A DNA stretch of 64,000 nucleotides. Origin: Niabella aurantiaca DSM 17617. GTDB lineage: Bacteria > Bacteroidota > Bacteroidia > Chitinophagales > Chitinophagaceae. The notes below the pieces were generated by a model. That model worked only from the letters and a program-made list of their open reading frames with translations. It had not been told where the DNA came from and did not search any database. Numbering within the stretch: position 1 is the first letter of the stretch; every line of letters begins with the position of its first letter. Positions 44,748 to 54,134 of this stretch are shown in pieces. The DNA lies in NCBI RefSeq assembly GCF_000374125.1, contig NZ_KB893627.1:124001-188000 (forward strand), read 5' to 3'. Made by a program: the position numbers and the translations under genes.

Positions 44748-45857
44748 TTAATTATTTTTTGATTGTTTGATGAGATTAATAAACTCGTCGAACAGGTATC
44801 TTGAATCGTAGGGACCGGGGGTGCTTTCCGGGTGGTATTGAACGGAGAAAGCGGGTTTCCCTTTGATCCGGATGCCTTCGATGGATTGATCATTCAGGTT
44901 TACATGGGTGATCTCTACCAGTTCCGATTTTTTAATCGAATCCGGGTCTACTCCAAAACCATGATTTTGAGTGGTGATTTCGGATCGGCCTGTAATTAAA
45001 TTTTTTACCGGGTGGTTCAATCCGCGGTGGCCGTGGTGCATCTTAAAAGTAGCGATGCCATTTGCCAGGGCCAGCAACTGGTGCCCGAGACAAATGCCAA
45101 ACATCGGTTTGCCTTCATCCAGGATCTGTTTTAACTGGTGTACCGCATAATCCATAGCCGCTGGGTCGCCAGGCCCATTGGATATAAAGTAACCGTCGGG
45201 GTTAAACGCTTTTACTGCTTCCAACGGGGTCTTTGCCGGAAATACCTTTACATAGGCGCCCCGGTCCGTCATGCATCTGAGAATATTGCGTTTGATGCCG
45301 TAGTCCATAACCGCAATGCGGATCCCCGCCTGGGGGTCTCCGGACTCATATACCTCCTGTGTGCTTACTTTTGAAGCCAGCTCCAGTCCATCCATCGATG
45401 GCACCGCTGCAAGGCGTTTCTTCAGTTCTTCCACATCAAATATTTCTGATGAAATGATGCAGTTCATGGCCCCTTTGGTGCGGACATGCGCTACGAGCGC
45501 CCTTGTATCTACATCATGAATGGAAACAATATTGTTTTTTTTCAGATAGGCATCTAAAGATCCGATCGCTCTTTTACGGGAATAGTTCTCGTTCAGGTTT
45601 TTGGCGATCACTCCCAGGATCTTTACACTGTCCGACTCCACATCTTCATCAATCACCCCATAGTTACCTACGTGTACAGCATTCATGATCACGATCTGGC
45701 CGTAGTAGCTGGGATCAGTAAAAACTTCCTGGTAACCGGTCATGCCGGTGTTGAAACAGATTTCACCGGTGGTAGTGCCGATAGCACCGAAGGCTTTACC
45801 GGTACAAATCGCTCCATCTTCTAAAAGTAAAATTGCGGGAGATTGATTATCAGACAT
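44748..45857 (-). CDS. carA: Carbamoyl-phosphate synthase small subunit
   Basis: 369 residues, normal length. The N-terminal domain has AILLLEDGAICTGKAFGAIGTTTGEICFNTGMTGYQEVFTDPSY in part (GTTTGEICFNTGMTGYQEV is diagnostic). The C-terminal class I amidotransferase has GICLGHQLLALANG with the nucleophile Cys and YHPESTPGP with the catalytic His-Glu. It supplies ammonia for carbamoyl phosphate in arginine and pyrimidine synthesis. carB is not in the window. The minus-strand region just upstream has TATCTTCG, a near -7 element. Confidence 0.96.
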   Translation of the reverse strand: MSDNQSPAILLLEDGAICTGKAFGAIGTTTGEICFNTGMTGYQEVFTDPSYYGQIVIMNAVHVGNYGVIDEDVESDSVKILGVIAKNLNENYSRKRAIGSLDAYLKKNNIVSIHDVDTRALVAHVRTKGAMNCIISSEIFDVEELKKRLAAVPSMDGLELASKVSTQEVYESGDPQAGIRIAVMDYGIKRNILRCMTDRGAYVKVFPAKTPLEAVKAFNPDGYFISNGPGDPAAMDYAVHQLKQILDEGKPMFGICLGHQLLALANGIATFKMHHGHRGLNHPVKNLITGRSEITTQNHGFGVDPDSIKKSELVEITHVNLNDQSIEGIRIKGKPAFSVQYHPESTPGPYDSRYLFDEFINLIKQSKNN

Positions 45858-45989
45858 TTAGATCTATTGAAAATTAAAAAAATCACGCGAAGATAAGCTG
45901 AAAAGTTGAATAGTTGAATCGTTTGGCCGTAAAATATTCCACAATGCCTGTTTCCGCGGAGCCATTCCGGAGAGCAACCCGGCTGCAGA

Positions 45990-46784
45990 TCAGCTTTTCA
46001 TGGCCTCCTGCTTCATTTTTGCGGCCTGCTCGTGGCCCAGGTACTTTTCAATAACATTGTGTACCCAGTAGATCACGGGGGTCATAACAATGGCTACGAT
46101 GAACTTATAGATATAGTTGCCTACACAGATGCTAAGCACCAGTACCAGGCTCCAGGGCTCGCCCTGGTTTGCCGATAATCTTGGCCCAACATAGAAAGCA
46201 ATAAAGAGCACCAGGAAGCTGTCTACCAGCTGCGAAATAAGCGTAGAGCCGGTGGCGCGGAGCCAGATCGCTTTTTCGCCGGTGACCTTTTTAATGCGAT
46301 GGAAGACCGCAACGTCCAGTATTTGCCCAAGTAAAAAGGCGCTCAGGGAACCGATGATGATCCAGGAGCCCTGGCCCAGCATCACCCGGTATGCATGATC
46401 TGCATTGGGGACGTTGCTTTTGGTGTAATTGCCTACCCAGAAATCAGCAGGGGTAAGCACAATGGCACCCTGGAACATGATAAATGTGTACCCGATCAAC
46501 CCTGCGGCCAGGAAAGAGAGAAACCGGACCCCCTTTATGCCGTAATACTCGTTGATGATATCCGTCATGATAAACACCACGGGCCATAGCAGAACACCTG
46601 CCGTAAGATTAAAAGAAAAAGTATTGCCAAAGAGGTTCAGGTTAAAGGGGGGAATCCCGATCGTTTTTTCCAGCGAAAATATTTTTACCCCGATCACTTC
46701 GGCGATAATGGCATTGGCAACGAAAAAACAGCCCAGCAGTATGAAAAGTCTTGTGGGTTTATTTTTGGTGATAGTATGGATCAT
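45990..46784 (-). CDS. Queuosine precursor transporter (YhhQ family)
   Basis: 264 residues from the ATG at 46784 (MIHTITKNKP). About six membrane helices, with the DUF165/YhhQ hallmarks WPVVFIMTDIINEYYGIKGVR and STLISQLVDSFLVLFIAFYVG. The family imports queuosine precursors (preQ0/preQ1 or queuine) for tRNA modification. Its start overlaps the small membrane protein gene by 26 bases. No queuosine-synthesis gene is present here. Confidence 0.93.
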   Translation of the reverse strand: MIHTITKNKPTRLFILLGCFFVANAIIAEVIGVKIFSLEKTIGIPPFNLNLFGNTFSFNLTAGVLLWPVVFIMTDIINEYYGIKGVRFLSFLAAGLIGYTFIMFQGAIVLTPADFWVGNYTKSNVPNADHAYRVMLGQGSWIIIGSLSAFLLGQILDVAVFHRIKKVTGEKAIWLRATGSTLISQLVDSFLVLFIAFYVGPRLSANQGEPWSLVLVLSICVGNYIYKFIVAIVMTPVIYWVHNVIEKYLGHEQAAKMKQEAMKS

Positions 46785-47067
46785 TGATATAAAATGTATA
46801 TGCAAAAATAAGGAGGAGGCAAAGGATATTAAAGAAGATCAGCCACCGGGGAACAATGGCCCCGGGTTTCTTCCCCAAAATCCAGCAGATCAGATAGAGG
46901 AAATTGATGAGCGGAATAAGGATCAGTCCCAGTGCATACCCGGAGGTGATGATCGAAGAGCTGATCGTCTCTCCCCGGTTCCATTCATTAAAAAGAAGTG
47001 AAAAGGCCAGAATGACCGTGATACCGCATAAAAACGCTACTCTTGATAAAAATATTAACCAGCGCAT
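46759..47067 (-). CDS. Small three-helix membrane protein, unknown function
   Basis: 102 residues with three hydrophobic helices (about 4-24, 40-62, 73-92) and short, mostly basic loops. I recognise no domain. Its stop lies inside the start of the YhhQ-type transporter gene (26-base overlap), so translation is probably coupled. The plus-strand start of the YfhO-like gene is 118 bases away, divergent. Confidence 0.6.
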   Translation of the reverse strand: MRWLIFLSRVAFLCGITVILAFSLLFNEWNRGETISSSIITSGYALGLILIPLINFLYLICWILGKKPGAIVPRWLIFFNILCLLLIFAYTFYINDPYYHQK

Positions 47068-47184
47068 AAGCTAATTTCTTGTAAAATAGCATTATTTTGC
47101 CCAAACTTAAAGGGTTTCATGTTGGGGCTTCCAGAGACGCAGCCCCTGACTTAAACGATCGCCCGTAAATTTAATAATGAACGA

Positions 47185-49674
47185 ATGAAAAATAATTGGG
47201 TGAAGAAAATAATTCCGCATGTGATTGCCGTGGTTATTTTTATAGTGGCGGCGCTTGCTTTTTGCCGACCGGTCCTTGAGGGAAATGTATTGAACCAGCA
47301 CGATATCGTTGGCTGGAAGGGCGCCGCCCAGAATGCATTTGCGGTAAAAGAAAAGACCGGCAAGATGCCGCTTTGGAATACGGGGCTCTTCAGTGGTATG
47401 CCCAACTACCAGATCGCGATGGAGGGAAAATCCGTATTACCGGACCTTACAAAGATCTTTGGGTTGGGGCTGCCCAACCCCGCTAATTTTTTCTTTATTG
47501 CCTGCATCTGTTTTTATATCCTGGCCCTGGCGATGGGGCTGAACCCGCTGGCGGGCATCCTGGGTGCGCTGGCGTACGGATTTTCCACGTATAATCCCGT
47601 CATCCTTTCTGCGGGGCATGAAACAAAAATGTATGCCATCGGCTTTATGCCGCTGCTGCTGGCAGGATTACTGCTGATCTTCAATAAGCGATACTGGATC
47701 GGCCTGGCGGTAGCCACCCTCGGGGCTTACCAGGAGCTGATGTCGAACCACCCGCAGGTCAATTATTATTTTTTCATCATCGCAGCATTGATCACTATTT
47801 TTTATGTTGTGAAATGGATCAGGGAAAAAGACTTTAAACAAATCGGTGTGGCTTTTGTACTGAGCGCGGTGGCGGCCGTGGCCGGGCTTGGATCCTATTA
47901 CCTGAGTTATTCCACCACCAGGGAATATACGGAGTTTACCATGCGTGGAGGAAAATCTGTGGATATTCAGGGTGATCAGGTGAAAGCGGTGCAAACAAAA
48001 GGACTGGACGAAGATTATGCGTTCTCCTACAGCATGAAAATGCAGGAACCGCTGGTAATGCTGATGCCATATGCATTTGGCGGAAGCAGTGGAGACCCAT
48101 TAAAAGAAAAGGCGCAGGAAAGCATCATAGAAAAACTTACCGCGTTAAACATTCCCCAGCTCAATTCCGCAGCCCCTCAAATGGTGGGACAGCTTCCAGG
48201 TTACTGGGGTGGTATGGCTAAACCAGGTGAAAGCACTTCAGGCCCACCGTATGTAGGCGCGCTTGTCTGCCTGCTGGCCCTGATCGGTTTTGCCATAGTA
48301 AAAGGACCATTAAAATGGGGGCTTTTGGTGGCTACTGCAGTGGGTATTATAATGAGCTGGGGCAGCTATTTCAGCGGGTTTAACCTCGTACTGCTGCACA
48401 ATCTGCCGCTTTACAATAAGTTCCGGGCACCGTCGATGGCGCTGGTCATCCCCCAGCTGACATTGGCTGTGATGGCCGTGCTTACCATACAGCAACTTTT
48501 CTTTTCGGCCGATGGCAAAAAGCTGTTGCAGCAGGAATTTAAAAAGATCCTTTATGTTTTTGGGGGTGCTGTTGTGGTGATCGGGCTGATCTATCTCGGA
48601 CAATCCTATTCCTCAGGATATGATGCGCTGATGGCAGGGCAGCTGCCGGATCAGATCAAAACGATCCTGATCGGCGGATTGAAATCGGCGCGAAAATCGA
48701 TGTTTCTGGGGCAGCTGTTCAGAACCGTGTTATTTGCGGGAGTGCTGATCGGGGTCCTGTACCTGTTTGTAAAAGGGATGCTGAAGCCTGCGATCGCAAC
48801 CGGCATTTTGCTGCTGATCATTTTTATAGACCTGTGGGCAGTTGATAAGAAATATCTTACGGATGACTATTACGTTCCGAAGGAAACAACGGAAGTGCAA
48901 AATTTTGTAAAAACGGCGGTTGACGAACAGATCCTCCAGGATAAAGACCCGCATTTCCGTGTGTTTGACGTTGCCAATGGTTTTAACAGCAACCATGCAG
49001 TTTATTTTCACCGCTCCATCCTGGGCTACCACCCGGCAAAGCTGCGGATCTACCAGGACATCATCGAGCGGTATATGAGCACCGGTCAGCCTCCGCAGGA
49101 GTTGCTGAATGCGCTGGATACCCGGTACATCATTACTCAAGACCAGCAGGGACAACCGGCGCTGATCCCTAACCCCAACGCCTATGGCGCCGCCTGGTTT
49201 GTGCGCGGACTAAAGCCGGAAGCGGACGCGGCAAAAGAGCTGCAGGCGATCGGGAACACGCAATTAAGAGATACGGCGATCGTGTCACAGGCGGTACTGC
49301 CCTCCATAGGAACCATACACGCCGATACAACGGCAAAGATCTCCCTGGTGAACTATTCCAACGATGCTGCCGAGTACGCCAGTATCAGCAATACGCCCCA
49401 GTTTGCCGTATTTAGCGAAGTCTATTACCCGGCAGGGTGGAAGGCTACGATCGATGGAAAAGAGGCACCCATTGTTAAGACCAATTATTTTATGCGGGGA
49501 TTGGTGGTGCCGGCGGGAAAACATACCGTGAAGTTTGTTTTTGAACCGCAAACATTTAAAAAGGGACTGACCATTTCTTATATGAGCTCCATCCTGGTAG
49601 TGGTGCTGGTGTTGGGGGGCTTTGGACTGCAATGGTGGTCCGATCGTAAAACGAAAAATAAGGCAGCGGCTTGA
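47185..49674 (+). CDS. YfhO-family membrane protein
   Basis: 829 residues with about 12-14 membrane helices and a C-terminal extracytoplasmic beta domain (about residues 700-800; YYPAGWKATIDGKEAPIVKTNYFMRG). The start PHVIAVVIFIVAALAFCRPVLEGNVLNQHDIVGWKG and the motif NTGLFSGMPNYQIAMEGKS are typical of the family. YfhO proteins are linked to glycosylation of teichoic acids or other surface polymers with a lipid-linked sugar donor. Here it stands beside a glycosyltransferase gene that starts inside its stop codon (TTGA overlap). Confidence 0.88.
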   Translation: MKNNWVKKIIPHVIAVVIFIVAALAFCRPVLEGNVLNQHDIVGWKGAAQNAFAVKEKTGKMPLWNTGLFSGMPNYQIAMEGKSVLPDLTKIFGLGLPNPANFFFIACICFYILALAMGLNPLAGILGALAYGFSTYNPVILSAGHETKMYAIGFMPLLLAGLLLIFNKRYWIGLAVATLGAYQELMSNHPQVNYYFFIIAALITIFYVVKWIREKDFKQIGVAFVLSAVAAVAGLGSYYLSYSTTREYTEFTMRGGKSVDIQGDQVKAVQTKGLDEDYAFSYSMKMQEPLVMLMPYAFGGSSGDPLKEKAQESIIEKLTALNIPQLNSAAPQMVGQLPGYWGGMAKPGESTSGPPYVGALVCLLALIGFAIVKGPLKWGLLVATAVGIIMSWGSYFSGFNLVLLHNLPLYNKFRAPSMALVIPQLTLAVMAVLTIQQLFFSADGKKLLQQEFKKILYVFGGAVVVIGLIYLGQSYSSGYDALMAGQLPDQIKTILIGGLKSARKSMFLGQLFRTVLFAGVLIGVLYLFVKGMLKPAIATGILLLIIFIDLWAVDKKYLTDDYYVPKETTEVQNFVKTAVDEQILQDKDPHFRVFDVANGFNSNHAVYFHRSILGYHPAKLRIYQDIIERYMSTGQPPQELLNALDTRYIITQDQQGQPALIPNPNAYGAAWFVRGLKPEADAAKELQAIGNTQLRDTAIVSQAVLPSIGTIHADTTAKISLVNYSNDAAEYASISNTPQFAVFSEVYYPAGWKATIDGKEAPIVKTNYFMRGLVVPAGKHTVKFVFEPQTFKKGLTISYMSSILVVVLVLGGFGLQWWSDRKTKNKAAA

Positions 49675-50804
49675 TAAAAATTGCATCTCTGGTTCCTTAC
49701 AGGATCGTTCCGCCGGTAACGGGCGGGGAGAAGGCTGTTTATTACTTTCTGGAAGGGCTGAGTACCCGGATTCCCATTGATTGTTTTACGGTGACCGAAA
49801 ATACGGATATGAAGGTTCCGGATGTGATGGTACTTCCATTACTGGGCGCTATGCGGTCAAAGATCCGCTACATCAATCCCCTGTTATTTTTTCGCATCCG
49901 GCGGGCCTGCCGTGCAAACGGGATCCGGCACCTGGTGATCGAACATCCCTACTATGGGTGGCTGGGGATCTTATTGAAATACATGGCGGGACTGAAACTG
50001 ATCGTGCATTCGCACAATATCGAAAGCCTGCGCTTCCGGTCGCTGAAGAAGTGGTGGTGGCCGGTGTTGTATGCCTATGAGCGGTGTACGCATAAGAGCG
50101 CCGATCTCAATCTTTTTATTACCACAAACGACCGGCTTTTTGGGCAGGAGCGTTTTGGACTTGTCCCTGAAAAAACCATGGTTTGTACCTATGGCATTCC
50201 GGGGCTGCGGCCTGTTGCCGGCGAAGAGAAACTGCGGGCGAAGGAGCAACTGACCCTGAAATACCACTTGCATCCGGATACCCGGATCCTTCTGTTTAAC
50301 GGTACATTAAGCTATCCTCCCAATAGAGACGCGGTTAGCGAGATCGTACAGCACATCAATCCATTGCTGCAAAAAGAAGCGGACCTTCATTATATTATCC
50401 TTATCTGTGGAAGCGGGTTGCCGGCGGCATGGGAGGGGCTGAAGGCTTACAGGGAAATGAATGTGATCTATACGGGCTTTGTGGAAGATATTGGGCTGTA
50501 TTTTGATGCAGCGGATATTTTTATCAACCCGGTAACGGACGGTGGCGGTATCAAAACAAAGCTGGTAGAGGCATTGGCCGCCGGCGCCCGGGCGGTGTCT
50601 TACCGGTCCGGAGCGATAGGCGTGGATGAAGCGCTTACCGGCGGGAACCTGTGTATTGTAAAAGATGGAGATGCGCCCGCCTTTGCGGCAGAGATCATCG
50701 GGTGCGTGCATCGGCCTCCGGAGGAACTGCCCAAAGCGTTCTTTGATCATTTTGACTGGGGAATGATCACCGGGCGCGTGGCAGATGCCATAGAAAAGTT
50801 ATAG
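49671..50804 (+). CDS. GT4-type glycosyltransferase
   Basis: 377 residues with a GT-B fold: N-terminal LVPYRIVPPVTGGEKAVYYFLEGL (sugar-nucleotide loop GGEK), IVHSHNIESLRF, and the C-terminal donor-binding region ILLFNGTLSYPPNRDAV and FINPVTDGGGIKTKLVEALAAG, where the Glu of the E-x7-E pattern is present. The start is a TTG at 49671 whose last bases overlap the TGA of the upstream gene, indicating translational coupling. It probably transfers a sugar to a surface polysaccharide. It is convergent with the GT2 gene, 7 bases apart. Confidence 0.88.
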   Translation: MIKIASLVPYRIVPPVTGGEKAVYYFLEGLSTRIPIDCFTVTENTDMKVPDVMVLPLLGAMRSKIRYINPLLFFRIRRACRANGIRHLVIEHPYYGWLGILLKYMAGLKLIVHSHNIESLRFRSLKKWWWPVLYAYERCTHKSADLNLFITTNDRLFGQERFGLVPEKTMVCTYGIPGLRPVAGEEKLRAKEQLTLKYHLHPDTRILLFNGTLSYPPNRDAVSEIVQHINPLLQKEADLHYIILICGSGLPAAWEGLKAYREMNVIYTGFVEDIGLYFDAADIFINPVTDGGGIKTKLVEALAAGARAVSYRSGAIGVDEALTGGNLCIVKDGDAPAFAAEIIGCVHRPPEELPKAFFDHFDWGMITGRVADAIEKL

Positions 50805-50811
50805 CACCCGT

Positions 50812-51819
50812 TTACAACAGTTTGTAAAAATAAGGTTTGTTGGAAATGATCCTGGGGGCCAGGGACAGCGCCCGGAAAACATTGGCCGTATACCCTCCAA
50901 ATGCAACCCAGGCGGCTTTTATGCCGGATCGGAACAGCAGTGTTTTCATAACAAGTACTGCAAAATATACGGGCAGGTTGAGCAGATGTGCTGACTGGTG
51001 AAAAAGGTACCAGGCAATGCCATACTGTTTCCGGAATCCCAAAAAATTAGAGACCATGATCTGCAATCCCTTCCTGTCTGAATAGACCCGGTAGCCGCGT
51101 GTGGCGGAATTAAAGGTGGTTGCTGAAGAACCGCCTTCAAGATGATACACGTGCAGGTCTCCATAAATGCAAAGCGGGCCATGCTTCCCAAGGCGGCTGC
51201 ACCATTCGGATTCTTCGGAGTAGAGAAAAAAATCTTCATCCATAAAGCCGGCTTTTGTAATGGCTTGTTTTTTGACCATCAGGAAGGCGCCATTGATCCA
51301 ATCGACTTCCGTGGTTTGGACAGCTTCCGGCAGGTTGGTCTTTTTCATTCCCACGGAAAGTGCTGCCCGCCGGAGCAATTCTCCGGTACAGGGAAGCGTC
51401 ATCAGGTAGTTCAGCCCGCCCCGCATAAAGAAGTTGCCGGAGATCTGGGGTGTGTTGTCTTCATTCAGCAATTGCACGCCGGCGGCAACAAAACGGTCTT
51501 TTTCCAATCGTTCAAAGCAACTGAAAATGGCGTTTTTGACATTGAGCGTATCGGAATTCAATAAGAGGACGATATCACCTGCGGCCTGACGGATACCGGC
51601 ATTATTGGCTCTTGCAAATCCACTGTTGTAGGTCATTTGCAGCCATATCACCCGGGGATAGGCGGCTTCGATCTGCTGCCGGCTGTCATCGCCTGATGCA
51701 TTATCCACTACGATGACTTCAATGCCAGCTACCGTGCCTGCGTAAATGCTTTGCAGGCACTGCAACACCAGTTGCGGTGTTTTATAATTGACAATAATAA
51801 CGGAATAAGACGTCTTCAA
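50812..51819 (-). CDS. GT2-type glycosyltransferase (rhamnosyltransferase-like)
   Basis: 335 residues, GT-A fold: YSVIIVNYKTPQLVLQCLQSIYAG, VIVVDNASGDDS, LLLNSDTLN (the DxD-like metal site is NSD), and INGAFLMVKKQAITKAGFMDEDFFLYSEESEWCSRL, where the acceptor base lies. Hydrophobic C-terminal helices suggest membrane association. It resembles rhamnosyltransferases of O-antigen or capsule synthesis. It is the last gene of the minus-strand polysaccharide operon. Confidence 0.9.
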   Translation of the reverse strand: MKTSYSVIIVNYKTPQLVLQCLQSIYAGTVAGIEVIVVDNASGDDSRQQIEAAYPRVIWLQMTYNSGFARANNAGIRQAAGDIVLLLNSDTLNVKNAIFSCFERLEKDRFVAAGVQLLNEDNTPQISGNFFMRGGLNYLMTLPCTGELLRRAALSVGMKKTNLPEAVQTTEVDWINGAFLMVKKQAITKAGFMDEDFFLYSEESEWCSRLGKHGPLCIYGDLHVYHLEGGSSATTFNSATRGYRVYSDRKGLQIMVSNFLGFRKQYGIAWYLFHQSAHLLNLPVYFAVLVMKTLLFRSGIKAAWVAFGGYTANVFRALSLAPRIISNKPYFYKLL

Positions 51820-51824
51820 AATGG

Positions 51825-52916
51825 CTACGAAAGTACCGGTTTTTTATAAAACTTCTTGAACAGCAGGAACAGGCGGTGGTACACCGGATTGGTGTCGATG
51901 AGTTTTCCCAGCCGGATCTTTTTGTAGGCGAGTGGCTCAAAAAGATCGTCTTCCCGCAGACGTTTGCCATAGATGCGGAACCGGTCAATAAGTGCACCGA
52001 CGGAAAGTGTCTGGCGTTCCGATTTAGGGGTCTTCAGGATTTTATGCGAAATGCCCTGGCAATATTTGCTCAGGATCCGGTCTGCGTTTTCGATCACCGC
52101 CTTGTTCACCTGCGGGCTGAATGATTTAATGGACTCGAGATAGGTGACCAGCGCGTCAAAGCCTTCGGCAAATGCTTTATCGGAAGAAACAGAAGTGGTG
52201 GCGGCAAGATGCAAGCGGTAGGAAAAGCGCTCCTCCGCTGCCACGACCAGGTAGCCCGGCAGGGTCAGCTGGATAAAAAGCTCCATATCTGCAAAGAGTA
52301 ATTTCGGGTAGGGGGGAATGCCCCCGATCCGGTCATAGTGGGCTGCCCGCATCATAAAACCGGTTCCCATAAGACTGATCTTGTCTGCCATAAACAGGGC
52401 TACTGCTGTTTCCGGGGCAATGGTTCCGGGCATCGGCTTGCATTTCTTCAGTACGGTTCCCTTTGCATCGATGTATCGAAAATGTGTTTGATAAAGCGAA
52501 GCATCCGGATATTGATCTATGAGCCGGTTCATGGTTTCCAGGTACTCCTTATCCAGAACGTCGTCGTGCCCGATGAGGGTGATGAACTCGTTTTTCGGGA
52601 TTGTCCGGATGCGGCTCCAGTTCTCTTCAATGGTCAGGGGCTTTTCTGACGGTATGATTTTGATCCGCGGATCATTAAATGCACGGATGATCTCCAGGGT
52701 ATTATCGGTGCTGCAGTTTTCCAGGATGATCAGGTCAAAGCCGGTAACGGTCTGATCGAGGATGCTGCGGATGCACTCCCGGATGTGATTGCTGCCATTT
52801 CTTACGGGCAATATGATGGAATATTTTGACAATTGTTTTTCTGTTTTATTGTGTAACCATAAGGTGCTGTTCTGCTTCAATGGAAACCTTCCGCACGGCT
52901 GCCTGCTTTTTTGCAA
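51825..52916 (-). CDS. GT2-type glycosyltransferase
   Basis: 363 residues; a start at the TTG at 52832 would remove a 28-residue N-terminus that is not part of the fold, so the true start is uncertain. GT-A signatures: YSIILPVRNGSNHIRECIRSILDQT, IILENCSTDNTLEIIR and LIGHDDVLDKEY (DD metal motif), then MLIGF-like region MGTGFMMRAAHYDRIGG. It probably adds a sugar to the surface polymer. A 265-base gap upstream separates it from the next GT2 gene, with a small hairpin at 53000-53016 but no gene. Confidence 0.85.
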   Translation of the reverse strand: MQKSRQPCGRFPLKQNSTLWLHNKTEKQLSKYSIILPVRNGSNHIRECIRSILDQTVTGFDLIILENCSTDNTLEIIRAFNDPRIKIIPSEKPLTIEENWSRIRTIPKNEFITLIGHDDVLDKEYLETMNRLIDQYPDASLYQTHFRYIDAKGTVLKKCKPMPGTIAPETAVALFMADKISLMGTGFMMRAAHYDRIGGIPPYPKLLFADMELFIQLTLPGYLVVAAEERFSYRLHLAATTSVSSDKAFAEGFDALVTYLESIKSFSPQVNKAVIENADRILSKYCQGISHKILKTPKSERQTLSVGALIDRFRIYGKRLREDDLFEPLAYKKIRLGKLIDTNPVYHRLFLLFKKFYKKPVLS

Positions 52917-53181
52917 AATACGCCGTTTTTACCGGATCCGCCACCACGCGCCGGCATCTTATTTTTGTGTGAGCTTATGGGTATCATCCGCGGCGGGCGT
53001 TTCCGCTATGCGGAAATGAATCCTGCATTCCTGCCGGCCGCTGATAACACCAATAGTGGCCGGTGCAATAGATGTATAAGATCATTTATAGCGGGGGAAA
53101 TGATGCTGTGGTTTGGGATCAATGCGGTTAACAGCAATCTGCCTGCTATTGGCCCCGGCCGCGAGGTAGTCTACACCCCGG

Positions 53182-54129
53182 TTATTTTAAGATCCCCGAT
53201 TTTAAAAGCGGCTTTTTAAGTGTAAAAATTGTTTGCTTGAGGAAATAAGGCCGTTTGAATTTTTTCATTACGGGAATGGCCAGTATGTCCCGGGCCAAGC
53301 GGTCTACTGCTCTTAGTTTTTCCGGATCGGGATGGGTGACAAAGTATTTTTTTAATACGAACATATTTACGATGAACCATTCCCTTAAATGAGCGGTGAT
53401 CACATTTTCGCGGTTCTTGATGTAGCTGGATCGGGGAAATGACTCCTGGATCAGTTTAACAAAAGATGCACAGGCGGTGTAGTACAACCCGAGGTTCGTT
53501 TTGCTGAAATTGTCATCGTGCTTATTCAGGCGGCTGAACATTTTGTTGATCATGATGCCGCCTGTTTTTTTGCTGCAGAGGGCCAGCATCGCATGATCTG
53601 CCAAATGCGGGCTCCCGTAGTCCTGCATGCCTCCAATGTCAAGCGCAACCTGGCGATCGAGCACGCAGCTTGACCACAGGAAATTAGGTGTGCGTTGGGG
53701 ATGGAGGAGCTCGAAGAGGAAATCGTCTGCCGAAAAGGATTCCACCTGGCCCTCCTGTTTATGATTCCTTATACAACCGCAGTAAATGCCATACCCGGGC
53801 ATCTTATCGATCCTGTTTTTAAAGAAGGCCAGCATTTCCGGTTGAACCGGGTCGTCGTCTGTAACCATAACAATAAAAGCTGTTGTGGCTCTTTCGATGC
53901 TCTTATTAAAGCTCCGGACCATACCTAGGTTTTCCACGTTTTTGTAATATTTCAAACGTGGGTCGTTTAACCTCTCAACAACCGCCCGTGCGCTTCCTTC
54001 CGGATCATTGTCCGATATGACGATCTCAAACGCCGGATCTGTTTGTGTTAACAAAGAACACAATTGGTCCTTGAGGAATCCCGGACGTTTATAGGTAGAG
54101 ATACAAAAACTAACCCATGGGTTGGTCAT
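53182..54129 (-). CDS. GT2-type glycosyltransferase
   Basis: 315 residues. GT-A signatures: WVSFCISTYKRPGFLKDQLCSLLTQ, IVISDNDPEGSARAVVERL, and VMVTDDDPVQPEML, with the DDD metal motif. It resembles transferases of capsule or O-antigen operons. It follows the CmcI-like gene after 5 bases and is co-transcribed. The acceptor is unknown. Confidence 0.88.
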   Translation of the reverse strand: MTNPWVSFCISTYKRPGFLKDQLCSLLTQTDPAFEIVISDNDPEGSARAVVERLNDPRLKYYKNVENLGMVRSFNKSIERATTAFIVMVTDDDPVQPEMLAFFKNRIDKMPGYGIYCGCIRNHKQEGQVESFSADDFLFELLHPQRTPNFLWSSCVLDRQVALDIGGMQDYGSPHLADHAMLALCSKKTGGIMINKMFSRLNKHDDNFSKTNLGLYYTACASFVKLIQESFPRSSYIKNRENVITAHLREWFIVNMFVLKKYFVTHPDPEKLRAVDRLARDILAIPVMKKFKRPYFLKQTIFTLKKPLLKSGILK

Positions 54130-54134
54130 AGCTG

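Noticed and set aside
45503-45688. Small plus-strand frames inside carA and other long genes
   Set aside because: They lie entirely within well-supported genes on the opposite strand and show no family features.
53000-53016. Perfect hairpin TTTCCGC-TAT-GCGGAAA
   Set aside because: Short, no T-run, inside the gap between GT2 genes; no sign of a terminator or operator and no second copy noticed.
52911-53219. Open frame of 102 codons between GT2 genes
   Set aside because: It overlaps the end of one GT2 gene and the start of the other, has no protein family features and no promoter; probably chance.
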